DNA of 64,000 nucleotides from Aureispira sp963837355 (GTDB taxonomy: Bacteria > Bacteroidota > Bacteroidia > Chitinophagales > Saprospiraceae). Made by a program: the position numbers and the translations under genes. The stretch covers positions 682,001 to 746,000 of the forward strand of contig CAWIMY010000002.1 of NCBI GenBank assembly GCA_963837355.1, given 5' to 3'. The notes under the pieces were generated by a model. The model did no database searches. It saw only the letters and a program-made list of their open reading frames with translations, and had not been told where the DNA came from. Within the stretch, counting starts at the first letter, position 1. Every line of letters starts with the position of its first letter. Positions 54,483 through 63,416 of the stretch are shown in pieces.

Positions 54483-55196
54483 ATGAGAATAAATTATCAA
54501 ACGCTACTCTGTTGTCTTGGACTGTTGTTCTTGCTCAGCCAAGCGCTTTGGGCTCAAGAAAACGATGCGACGGCACTCTATCAAGAACAGCCGATTAGCG
54601 CACAAACTTTTGATGCTTCTATTTGGAAGAATACATCCAAAGATATGAAGTTTTCTACCAAAACTAAGGTCAAAAAAGTACCTAAACGGGTTGATAGTAC
54701 CCCTATGCCTGTCAACAATGAAGTAGATCAAACGACCGTTTTTAGCGCGCGTACCTTGCTCTTACTATTGGCAATGGTGTTGTTGGTTTTTGTAATTTAT
54801 CGCGCGGTGGCAGGTAATGCTATTTTAATTAACAAGCCCATCGAACGACGTCAACCCATCGCTCTAAAGGATATCGAAACGAACTTACAAGAGGCCGATG
54901 TAGAAAGCTTCTTGGCGCAGGCGCTTCGCGACAAGGATTACCGTTTGGCCATTCGCTTGTATTATTTAGCGATTATAAAAGAGCTGTCGGCCAAAGGTTT
55001 GATTGAGTGGAAACGCGATAAAACCAATGGACAATATTTGCGAGAATTGCGTAAGAAAAAATACCCTCAAGTAAGTGCTTTCAAAGGCGTTACCCGAGTA
55101 TTTGAATACGTTTGGTACAGCAACATGGCGTTTGATGGCGGCCAATTTGAAGAGGTGCGCATTGATTTTAACAACTTATTACAATCCATAAAATAA
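54483..55196 (+). CDS. DUF4129-domain protein
   Basis: 237 aa. Signal peptide (LLCCLGLLFLLSQALWAQ), a short periplasmic segment, one membrane helix (TLLLLLAMVLLVFVIY), then a cytoplasmic DUF4129 domain ending IEWKRDKTNGQYLREL and GVTRVFEYVWYSNMAFDG, a motif characteristic of the family. It starts 23 bp after the SpoIIM-like gene and ends 5 bp before the DUF4350 gene. Members accompany MoxR/DUF58 and transglutaminase genes in envelope maintenance modules. Confidence 0.82.
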   Translation: MRINYQTLLCCLGLLFLLSQALWAQENDATALYQEQPISAQTFDASIWKNTSKDMKFSTKTKVKKVPKRVDSTPMPVNNEVDQTTVFSARTLLLLLAMVLLVFVIYRAVAGNAILINKPIERRQPIALKDIETNLQEADVESFLAQALRDKDYRLAIRLYYLAIIKELSAKGLIEWKRDKTNGQYLRELRKKKYPQVSAFKGVTRVFEYVWYSNMAFDGGQFEEVRIDFNNLLQSIK

Positions 55197-55201
55197 ACAG
55201 C

Positions 55202-56593
55202 ATGAATAAATTTGCTCCCCTTATCGTTGGTGCTCTAGTGCTGTTGGGATTGATTGCCTATTTTGCTCAGAATCAAGCCGACCCACAATACTGGACGGAG
55301 GAATACGATGTAACGGGTAATAAGCCCTATGATGCGCGTATTCTATACGAATTATTAGAAAATCGCTTTGATCTAAAAGTATTGGAGGATCGTTTGGACA
55401 AAACCCTATCACTGGATGATGAGACGGCTTCAAACAGTAGTTATCTCTATTTGAGCAATACAAAACCTCGTTATACAGAGGATGAAGCTTGGCACTTGCG
55501 CGATTATGTTCGGGCAGGCGGCGAGGTGTTTATCATTGCGCCCGATATTCCCGATAGTTTGGCCGAGTTGCTGCTCTATCCAGAGGATTGCGGTAGTGAG
55601 ACTACTTGGAAAGGAACTAACCCAGGGTTTTACAGAGCAGGCGTTCTATCGACCTTGGCACATCCTAAATTGTCTGAAAACTACTATAGTTTTCAGTACA
55701 CGACCCTCAATTACACCGAAAACAGACACTGGAATTATATTCCAGAAGCTGCTTTTTGTAATGTGCGCGGAGAAGACGAATACGGTTATTCAGAAGATAA
55801 AAAAGTACGGGAATATGCCTTGGCCAAACTTGGTTCTTTCAAAACTACTGGTAAGAATGAGGAGAATCAAGCCGAACAAGAGTTTGCCAACTTTGTGCGC
55901 ATGAAAGTAGGGAAAGGGTATTTTTATTTCCATACTAATCCTATTATGTTTACCAATATGTTTTTGGTAGACAGTAATGGCTTTGAATACAGCAACTACG
56001 TCTTTGCACACATGGCAGATAAAACTTTACACTGGGATCGACAAAGTGTCATTTTTCCAAGTAGTAGAGCAGAGACGCGCCGTGCATTGCCTAAAATCGC
56101 TGCTCAATCGCCACTGGAGTATATTTTCTCCCAACCAGCTTTGCGCTGGAGCTGGTACATGGCGTTGGCATTGGGCTTCATTTATGTGCTGTTTGGAGCC
56201 AAGCGCCGCCAACGCATTATTCCTATAATCGAAAAGAACCGCAATACGTCTTTGGAATTTATTGAGACCATTGGGGGGCTGTATTTTCAGCAGCAGGACC
56301 ACCGCAGTATTATCAAGAAACAAATGGACTTGTTCTTGGCTCACATGCGCCAGCGTTACCATTTAGTTACCCGCGAAATGGATGACCGTTTGATTGAGCG
56401 CATTGCTGTGCGCGCCAAAGTAGACCGAAAAATAGTCAATGATATTTTTGTAGAATATTTTCGCTTGCGCCAATTGATGCAACAACCCAATGCAGAGGTC
56501 ACCGCGCAAATGCTGAACAATTTTTATCTGTTGATAGAACGCTTTCATACGGCTGCAAATGAATACAAGGCCGCAGAATTAGCGAACGCTTAA
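55202..56593 (+). CDS. DUF4350-domain protein
   Basis: 463 aa. N-terminal membrane helix (FAPLIVGALVLLGLIAYFA), then a GATase1-like periplasmic domain (KPYDARILYELLENRFD; WHLRDYVRAGGEVFIIAPDIPD), a second helix (WSWYMALALGFIYVLFG) and a cytoplasmic helical tail. This is the DUF4350 layout of MoxR modules. Follows DUF4129 by 5 bp and precedes MoxR by 81 bp. Confidence 0.82.
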   Translation: MNKFAPLIVGALVLLGLIAYFAQNQADPQYWTEEYDVTGNKPYDARILYELLENRFDLKVLEDRLDKTLSLDDETASNSSYLYLSNTKPRYTEDEAWHLRDYVRAGGEVFIIAPDIPDSLAELLLYPEDCGSETTWKGTNPGFYRAGVLSTLAHPKLSENYYSFQYTTLNYTENRHWNYIPEAAFCNVRGEDEYGYSEDKKVREYALAKLGSFKTTGKNEENQAEQEFANFVRMKVGKGYFYFHTNPIMFTNMFLVDSNGFEYSNYVFAHMADKTLHWDRQSVIFPSSRAETRRALPKIAAQSPLEYIFSQPALRWSWYMALALGFIYVLFGAKRRQRIIPIIEKNRNTSLEFIETIGGLYFQQQDHRSIIKKQMDLFLAHMRQRYHLVTREMDDRLIERIAVRAKVDRKIVNDIFVEYFRLRQLMQQPNAEVTAQMLNNFYLLIERFHTAANEYKAAELANA

Positions 56594-56674
56594 GGTGTGC
56601 TTTTTTGAATTAGAAAACCTATTTAGAACGAATAAACCCGATTAACCATCGGACTATAAAAGAAGATCGTAAAC

Positions 56675-57658
56675 ATGAGTGAAAATTATGCTTGGGGAGA
56701 TGACAATGCTTCCGTAGCCAACATACAGGAAACCGTTGATCGTGTACGCAACGAGGTGCAAAAAATCATTATTGGGCAAGATGACCTCATTGAATTGATG
56801 ATGGTTTCTATTTTTGCAGGCGGTCACGTCTTATTGGAAGGGGTGCCAGGAGTCGCTAAGACATTGGCCTCTAAATTATTAGCCCAGACGTTGAGCGTGG
56901 ATTTTTCACGGATACAGTTTACGCCTGACTTGATGCCGTCGGATGTTACGGGCACGAGTGTTTATAATATGAAAATGGCCGAATTTAACTTCAACAAAGG
57001 GCCGATTTTTTCTAATATGGTATTGATCGATGAGATCAACCGTGCTCCTGCCAAAACCCAAGCGTCGTTGTTTGAGGTTATGGAAGAAAAACAAGTGACG
57101 GTAGATGGAAAAACGCATAAAATGGCTTTTCCTTTTATGGTTATTGCCACTCAAAACCCGATTGAGCAAGAGGGAACCTATAAACTTCCTGAAGCCCAGT
57201 TAGACCGTTTCTTATTTCGTATACAACTCAGCTACCCTAGCTTAGAAGAAGAAAAGTTAATCTTGCGCCGTTTCCGTGATGACTTTAGCAAACGTCAAAT
57301 CGAAAAAGTACGCGCGGTACTCAATGCAGTAGAAATTAAGCGTTGTCAAGAGTTGGTAGAAAAGATTCACATCAAAGATGAGTTGTTGGATTACATTGCC
57401 AATTTGATCAACAATACACGCAACAATGGAGATTTGTTTTTAGGAGCTTCTCCACGGGCTTCTTTAGCCATTATGCAAGCGTCCAAAGCCGTTGCCGCCA
57501 TCAATGGCCGTGATTTTGTAACGCCCGATGACATCCAATATGTGGCTTTTCCTGTTTTGAACCACCGTATTATTTTAACGCCTGAGCGGGAGATGGAAGG
57601 ATTGGATGTACAAGACGTAATCAAAGATATTATTGCCAAAGTAGAGGTGCCTCGTTAG
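56675..57658 (+). CDS. moxR: MoxR-family AAA+ ATPase
   Basis: 327 aa. Walker A GVPGVAKTLASK (about residue 55), Walker B MVLIDEINRAPAKTQ, sensor 1 ATQNPIEQEGTYKLPEAQLDRFLF, and an Arg-finger/sensor 2 region near ASPRASLAIM mark a MoxR AAA+ protein. These are chaperone-like ATPases that act with vWA/DUF58 partners. The DUF58 gene at 43981 is the likely partner despite lying about 11 kb upstream. Confidence 0.92.
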   Translation: MSENYAWGDDNASVANIQETVDRVRNEVQKIIIGQDDLIELMMVSIFAGGHVLLEGVPGVAKTLASKLLAQTLSVDFSRIQFTPDLMPSDVTGTSVYNMKMAEFNFNKGPIFSNMVLIDEINRAPAKTQASLFEVMEEKQVTVDGKTHKMAFPFMVIATQNPIEQEGTYKLPEAQLDRFLFRIQLSYPSLEEEKLILRRFRDDFSKRQIEKVRAVLNAVEIKRCQELVEKIHIKDELLDYIANLINNTRNNGDLFLGASPRASLAIMQASKAVAAINGRDFVTPDDIQYVAFPVLNHRIILTPEREMEGLDVQDVIKDIIAKVEVPR

Positions 57659-57681
57659 GTGTCTTTAGCAGAAACAACACT

Positions 57682-57897
57682 ATGTTCAGTTTTCTAAAGA
57701 AGAATAAGGCTCAACAAAGAACCACGAATAAAGAGGATGACCGTCCTTCTAACCAACCTGCTCCTTTGGTAGAAGGCCAAGATTTTTATATCGAGAACGG
57801 CTTTTACATTTTTACAGCAGCATACCACCTCAAAAGGGGACATTGTTGTGGGAATGGTTGTCGGCACTGTCCTTATAAGAAAGCTGAAAACGAATAA
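57682..57897 (+). CDS. DUF5522-like small cysteine-rich protein
   Basis: 71 aa. The conserved core reads LVEGQDFYIENGFYIFTAAYHLKRGHCCGNGCRHCPYKK, with the C-C-G-N-G-C-R-H-C-P signature that I associate with DUF5522. The four closely spaced Cys may bind a metal or an iron-sulphur centre. Starts 23 bp after moxR and is probably co-transcribed; a terminator follows. Confidence 0.75.
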   Translation: MFSFLKKNKAQQRTTNKEDDRPSNQPAPLVEGQDFYIENGFYIFTAAYHLKRGHCCGNGCRHCPYKKAENE

Positions 57898-57902
57898 TAT
57901 AC

Positions 57903-57936
57903 AAGCACTTGTCCTTCGGGATAGGTGCTTTTTTGT
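57903..57936 (+). terminator. Terminator after the MoxR-DUF5522 genes
   Basis: AAGCAC...TCC pairs with GGA...GGTGCTT around a TTCG loop, followed by TTTTTT. Confidence 0.8.
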
Positions 57937-58166
57937 TGTTTGGGACGATGGTATCTCCTTTTTAAAACTAAAAAATAAGAATACAATAAAGGAAACTAGT
58001 ATTGTGAACTGGTAGTAAGTAGTTTTAAAAAAAGAGGATTCTTGAAGGGGGGATCCAAAGGAATCGATACAAAATAGGGCTTGCTTTTTTGAAGGAAAAA
58101 GCCTATATTAGGCACTTCTATTGACGGTGGTGCTTTCGTGCCATCTAACTCAACCACAACTCAACA

Positions 58167-59339
58167 ATGCGAAAAAGCAAGATTGCCAAGCTCTTTGACT
58201 GGGCTTCCTACCAAACGGCTCAAACGGCCTTAACTCAGTCCCCTGATGATAAATCTGCCCTCAAAAAAGCCAGTGAACAAGATAAGGCGCTGCATGCCTT
58301 TCAGTCCAGTGTGACCAAAGACATCAAACTGGGCTTGAAATACTTACAAGAAGCCGTGAAAAAGGGAGAGGTAGCCGAGGTGCCCTACTTTTTACAATTG
58401 GACTATTTTACCCAAGCAGTAGAAGGCACGGGAAGTTTGCTCATTCTAGGCACCCAGCCCGCGATTCGCAAAGCCTTTGTGGCAGCAGGTAAAACCCCCG
58501 AAAAGGTCAACTTATCTTTTGGACTAGCAGAGTTAGATGCCAATAATATACTGCGTTTCATTCCTGAAAAGAATGGTATGAAAGTAAAACCAAAACCTTT
58601 GGTGGATGCGCTCAAACAAGCTCCTATTGCGAAAAGCAATCCAGGGTTCTGGTCAAAGCGTAAGGTCAATAATGTCATTATTGGAGCGGCAGAGGAATCC
58701 GCTGACGAGGCGTTAACAGGCGATAGTGATCTAGTAGACGAAGCGGTCACTTATACGGAGAAAGGTAAAGGATCGGAAGTGTACGATGCCTTCAAGTCTT
58801 TCGTCAACCGCGATTATCTCAACAGCGACGGCACCCGCAATGCCGAATACTATGCCCAGACGCTACAACAAGTAGACGGCTGGATCGCGCAGCTGCAAGA
58901 AGAATTCAAAGCAAAAGGCGACAAACAGCTCAAAGCCGCGTATCAAAAAATGGGCAAGATGATGTTGGCCTTTAAGAAGAAGGTGCAGCAGGAAATGAAT
59001 ACAGGACAAACACAGAATATCAACGAAGAGAGTAACTTGTCAAGGATTGCCCAAGTATTTGACCGTACCATCAAAGCCTACCAAGCCAGCGAAGATCCTT
59101 ACCAGCAGTCCATCTTAAAAGGAAAACTGGAACGTACCTTGCTAGAGTTAGAGCAGAAGATCAATGGCGATGAAAGCCAAACGGAAGCCCTGTCCTTGCA
59201 GCAGCGTTTTAAAGCAGCTTTGGCGGATTTGCCTATGGGCGAGCTTCCTATAGATCCAGCAGTGCAAGAGCAAATTGATGCGCTGGTGACAGACATTGCC
59301 GAATTACTGGCACAGCATCAACAAGCACCTATCGCTTAA
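58167..59339 (+). CDS. Unrecognised helical protein sharing a module with the gene at 5893-7050
   Basis: 390 aa, no signal peptide or membrane helix. Residues about 90-150 (LLILGTQ, then LDANNILRFIPEKNGMKVKPKPLVDALK) look like the module in the 385-aa protein of the OTU block (LFYVGN, then GDKANVQLLPEKGQLAKPQTLK), with 42 against 44 residues between the V/L-G and PEK points. The rest is charged helix (AYQKMGKMMLAFKKKVQQEMN; LERTLLELEQKIN). It is followed after 23 bp by a large exported or broken gene, mirroring the gene pair at 3.4-7.0 kb. Function unknown. Confidence 0.72.
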   Translation: MRKSKIAKLFDWASYQTAQTALTQSPDDKSALKKASEQDKALHAFQSSVTKDIKLGLKYLQEAVKKGEVAEVPYFLQLDYFTQAVEGTGSLLILGTQPAIRKAFVAAGKTPEKVNLSFGLAELDANNILRFIPEKNGMKVKPKPLVDALKQAPIAKSNPGFWSKRKVNNVIIGAAEESADEALTGDSDLVDEAVTYTEKGKGSEVYDAFKSFVNRDYLNSDGTRNAEYYAQTLQQVDGWIAQLQEEFKAKGDKQLKAAYQKMGKMMLAFKKKVQQEMNTGQTQNINEESNLSRIAQVFDRTIKAYQASEDPYQQSILKGKLERTLLELEQKINGDESQTEALSLQQRFKAALADLPMGELPIDPAVQEQIDALVTDIAELLAQHQQAPIA

Positions 59340-59362
59340 TTCCACCCTTTAACCTAAAAAAA

Positions 59363-62019
59363 ATGAGATTATACCTTGTTTTACTGCCCTTACTCTTATT
59401 CGGACAAAGCAATTTATGGTCTTGGCAAACAACCACAACAATGACAAGAGAAGATATACAAGCGCAGTTGCGTGAGAAACAACAAGAGTTGGACGTGCTT
59501 TTGACGGCTAATAATTTAACGATGACGGCTTTAGCCCGCCAGCAGCAGATTATTTTGAAAGAGGCTTATGGCGTGCTGGGGCTGGATACGGTTGCTTTTA
59601 TTGGGAAAGCGGATTTTGTGCAGGACTGTATTACGATTCTAGGACAATATCGAACAGACTTAATAAATCTGGAGGACTTGGAAGCCCCCATAGCTACAGC
59701 AGCGCTTCTTTCGAAGCTAAAAATTACCTTTGGAATCGGCAAATTTGAACTTAATGAGAGAATATACTTAATCATCGCTAGTGCCTTGTCCAGTGGAACC
59801 CTTACAAGAAAAGAAGTAGCTGAAAAGATAAATAATGCGCTAGATGTCTTTGATAGAGGTTACATAGAGCAACAGTATAAAGGGAAGGATAATAAAAGCA
59901 TGAGAAAAGAGCTGGCTAAGTATAAATCCTTATATAATGTATTGCCAGACAGAGCGTCTTTTATAGCTAATTTCAAGAACAATACAGTTGAGGATACCAC
60001 AAATGCCAATCATCCGACTCACAAGTCACTGAAAAACAAGTATGGGGAAGAAGTCCACGCGTGGTTATCTACTGGTAGGAGACTCTTTAGGAGACTACAG
60101 AAATTTAGACTTGATTGATGTTGTAAGAAATTTAGTGTGCATTTCAATGCTTCTTTCTCTGATGAACAAATATGACGTTTTTGTTCGAGAATATCTTCCA
60201 ACAGCTCATTAATAATGGTAATCTTCCTAACTCTAGTAAAGAATTGACAGGAACAGAAGTAGCTGAATTAGTAATTAGTAGGGAATTCTAAAGATTGAGT
60301 AAATCGATTATTGAAGGATACTTTAATTATGATACGGTACAAGGATTACGATTCTAATAATTTTAATAATATGGTTGGTAATGCTCTTCCACAAGATTTT
60401 GTATTCACTGACGCTATTGAAAAGGCAAGTGAAAAGAACTTTAGAAATGAGACTCAGACTATGTCGCTTTCAGTCAAGCATACACCAAGTGGACAACGAC
60501 CATTATTAATGAAATCAACAGCATAGCAGAGGTCGACACCTTATTTCACGCAAGTAAGATTCGTTCAGGAATGGCGGCGCTGCACGAAGGAAATGAGATC
60601 GCAATGGATTTGACCAATCATCTTTATGAATTGGTAGGGACGTATCAAAAAGGAATGTTGTTAAAAGAATTTATTGCTGAAATGGCTTCCAAAATCAATA
60701 AGGTGGCGGCACAACCAGAGCAAACAGTTTATGAGGCTTGGGCAAACAAGCAGGTTGCTTTTCCATTGAATTATCCCAATAACCTGAAAGAAGTCCTTAA
60801 GGATTCTAGAGCGGAGGCGAGTTACACGGAATACTCGGAAGAGTTGGATAGCTGGGCTACGGCTTCTATGGATATCGTTAAAAAAATTGGGGATAGTAAT
60901 CGAGGTTTAAAAGGAGCTAATTACAAGACGGCATTGCTAATTAAAGAACTGGCCTTTTTGTTCAATAAAGATGTAGAGGGAATCGAAGGAATTGCCTTTA
61001 TCTACAAGGATTATTTACAACCTGAATTGGAAGGGTATGGCAAAGACACGATTAAACTAACGGAGATTCATGAATATTGGAAAGGTGCCTTAGAAAAAGC
61101 ACAAGTTAATCAAGTCTTAGATAAACAATACCATCAACAACTCATCACTACTTATACTCCGGCGGCAGTAGAGCACTTTATAGACTCTATGAAGTTTATT
61201 TATCCAAGTAGTATTGATGTAGAAAGTGTATTGTCCAATTGTGCGATTAGAAAAGAAAAAGCACCTGTCCGTGCACTCAATGGTGCTAATCCTGACACAT
61301 TAGTAGCAAGTTATACCTTAAATTGGAAGAACCGAGCTACGCTACTAGAAATTGCAGTAGATGATGGTGTTGTGGGAGAGGTGCCTGTCGCGGCTTCCGC
61401 TAAACACTTAGTGGAAGTGGTAAAAGACAAAGTAACGAGTACCATAAGCTCGCTCTTACCAGATTGGAGTAATTCAGCTATTGATATAATAGACACTAAG
61501 GTGTCTGGAATGGTTAGTGCCACCTTGCGAACGCCTGTTCCTGCAGATGTGATTAATTTTTCTATACCATTAAAAATTAACAAACAGTATAACGATGGGA
61601 AAGAGGTGGTCTTTCTTGATATCGGTAATTTTACGGATGGAAACATCAAGTTTAGAAAAGTAAGCCCCTACGGTATCAGCAGAACGTCTATAGCAAAAGT
61701 AGGGAAGACAGAATTTAGGGGAACGACAGCTATCCACACCATAGAAGCAGTGATAGATATTAGCGATATCGCCCTTTCAAAAGCAGTAGCAGCAGGGGTT
61801 GGGGTTGCAGGTGGAACGGTAAGTACAAGCCATATGCCAGGCAGTTATGTGTTCACGTTCCGTATGCAAGTGGTTTCCACTCTATCTAATGAGCAGTTGA
61901 GTGCCACCATTGATGTGGAGAGCAGTAGCGTAGACACAAGTACTTGTCCTTTGCTCGAAGAAAGAGCTGTGATTAGACCTACCGTCACGACGGTGCAAGA
62001 CCATGCTGCCTTTCAGTAA
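59363..62019 (+). pseudogene. Large signal-peptide-bearing protein, broken by several frameshifts
   Basis: Frames read in order: ATG 59363 with signal-like start (LVLLPLLLFGQSNLWSWQ) for about 240 codons; then VGDSLGDYRNLDLIDVV (frame change near 60078); KFSVHFNASFSDEQI (near 60128); MTFLFENIFQQLINNGN (near 60172), stopped by TAA at 60289-60291; RLSKSIIEGYFNYDT; SNNFNNMVGNALPQDF (near 60357); then DSDYVAFSQAYTKWTT (near 60455), which runs on as the 482-codon frame to 62019. Total about 880 codons. No family recognised; the C-terminal half is beta-rich (FSIPLKINKQY; HMPGSYVFTFRMQVVSTL). The cluster of defects in 400 bp suggests true decay, or a badly read spot. Confidence 0.7.
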
Positions 62020-62047
62020 ATTGAGAAAAAAGTAGAAGTACTTCAAT

Positions 62048-62090
62048 AAAAACGCTTCTTCCGCTCCATGTAATAGGAAGAAGCGTTTTT
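62048..62090 (+). terminator. Terminator before the str operon
   Basis: AAAAACGCTTCTTCC (62048-62062) pairs perfectly with GGAAGAAGCGTTTTT (62076-62090), a T run included. Confidence 0.9.
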
Positions 62091-62228
62091 ATTCTTACTA
62101 TCAAGGAAATTATGTCTTATAAGCCTTACTGAGTCAGTTTTTTTTAGTAAAAAAGAAGTAAAGGAGACTTGTAGTCAATTGATTCTAAAGAAAAAGTACT
62201 ATTATTTCGTTCTTTCGAAAATATTTCT

Positions 62229-62236
62229 TACTTTTG
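62229..62236 (+). promoter_or_regulatory. Promoter -7 box of the str operon
   Basis: TACTTTTG matches TAnnTTTG, 63 bp before rpsL. The base triplet 19 bp upstream is TCG where TTG is usual, a near match. Confidence 0.6.
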
Positions 62237-62298
62237 CAATCGCTTAAGTAAACCCCTTTACAGGGGGAATTTGAAGAAAAGTAGTAATTAGTCAATAA

Positions 62299-62682
62299 AT
62301 GCCTACAATAAATCAACTAGTCAGAAAAGGACGTAAAAAGATCGTGGAGGCCTCTAAAGCTAGAGCCTTGGATGCTTGTCCTCAGAAGCGTGGTGTTTGT
62401 ACGCGTGTGTACACCACGACGCCAAAGAAACCGAATTCAGCCTTGCGTAAGGTTGCCAAAGTACGTTTGACCAACGGAATCGAGGTCATTGCTTATATTC
62501 CTGGAGAAGGGCACAACTTGCAAGAACACTCTATCGTATTAGTACGTGGTGGTCGTGTAAAAGATTTGCCTGGTGTACGTTATACTATCGTACGTGGAGC
62601 CTTGGATACAGCAGGAGTTGCTGATAGACGTCAAGCACGTTCTCGTTATGGAGCCAAACGTCCAAAAGTTAAAAAAAGTTAA
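62299..62682 (+). CDS. rpsL: 30S ribosomal protein S12
   Basis: 127 aa, starting MPTINQLVRKGR. Complete and in frame. The decoding-centre loop TTPKKPNSALRKVAKVRL carries the Lys (position 43 in E. coli numbering) whose change gives streptomycin resistance; here it is the sensitive form. The second loop PGEGHNLQEHSIVLVRGGRVKDLPGVRY is also wild type. First gene of the conserved str operon; 143 bp separate it from rpsG. Confidence 0.98.
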   Translation: MPTINQLVRKGRKKIVEASKARALDACPQKRGVCTRVYTTTPKKPNSALRKVAKVRLTNGIEVIAYIPGEGHNLQEHSIVLVRGGRVKDLPGVRYTIVRGALDTAGVADRRQARSRYGAKRPKVKKS

Positions 62683-62825
62683 AAAACAAACTTGTTTTAC
62701 ACAAGAATTAAGAGATAACGATCATACGTTGATTAAGTTCTGAAGAAGTTGGAACTGAAGATTGTGCATAGAGTGGTTTATAAAGCCTTTAGGTACAAAC
62801 AACAGCTAAAAGATTAAACAAGACA

Positions 62826-63311
62826 ATGAGAAAGAGAAAACCGAAAGTGCGCCAAGTCGCACCAGATCCTCGTTATGCAGACAAGCAAGTCACCCGCTTT
62901 GTCAATATGTTGATGCTAGATGGTAAAAAAAGCACTGCTTTTAGAGCTTTTTACGATGCCATGGATATTATTGAAGAAAAGACGGGAGAATCTGCTCACG
63001 AAACTTTCCTCAAAGCAATCAAGAACGTTATGCCTGCCCTAGAAGTACGCTCTCGCCGTATCGGTGGTGCAACGTTCCAAATTCCTACCGAAATCCGTCC
63101 CGAACGCCGACTCTCCGTCGCGATGAAATGGATGATCAAATACGCTCGCCAACGCAGTGGTAAAGGTATCGCTACCAAACTATCTGCCGAGTTAATGGCC
63201 GCAGCAAAAGGAGAAGGCGCTGCCTTCAAAAAGAAAGAAGATACACACAGAATGGCCGAGTCCAACAGAGCATTTGCGCACTTTGGACGTCGTAGAACAA
63301 AGTCTAAATAA
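62826..63311 (+). CDS. rpsG: 30S ribosomal protein S7
   Basis: 161 aa (MRKRKPKVRQVAPDPRY). S7 nucleates the 30S head by binding 16S rRNA. Motifs: VTRFVNMLMLDGKKSTAFRAFYDA, MPALEVRSRRIGGATFQIPTEI, KWMIKYARQRSGKGIATKLSAELMAA and HRMAESNRAFAHFGR. Length is usual. Lies between rpsL and fusA on the same strand. Confidence 0.98.
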   Translation: MRKRKPKVRQVAPDPRYADKQVTRFVNMLMLDGKKSTAFRAFYDAMDIIEEKTGESAHETFLKAIKNVMPALEVRSRRIGGATFQIPTEIRPERRLSVAMKWMIKYARQRSGKGIATKLSAELMAAAKGEGAAFKKKEDTHRMAESNRAFAHFGRRRTKSK

Positions 63312-63416
63312 TTAGACCCTTAGTTCTATTACTTACACTATAAGTACCTGTTGAAACCCCAACAGATAAGAATATAATTAATCAATTTTCACATAATTTT
63401 AAGCCACTATTAAGTC

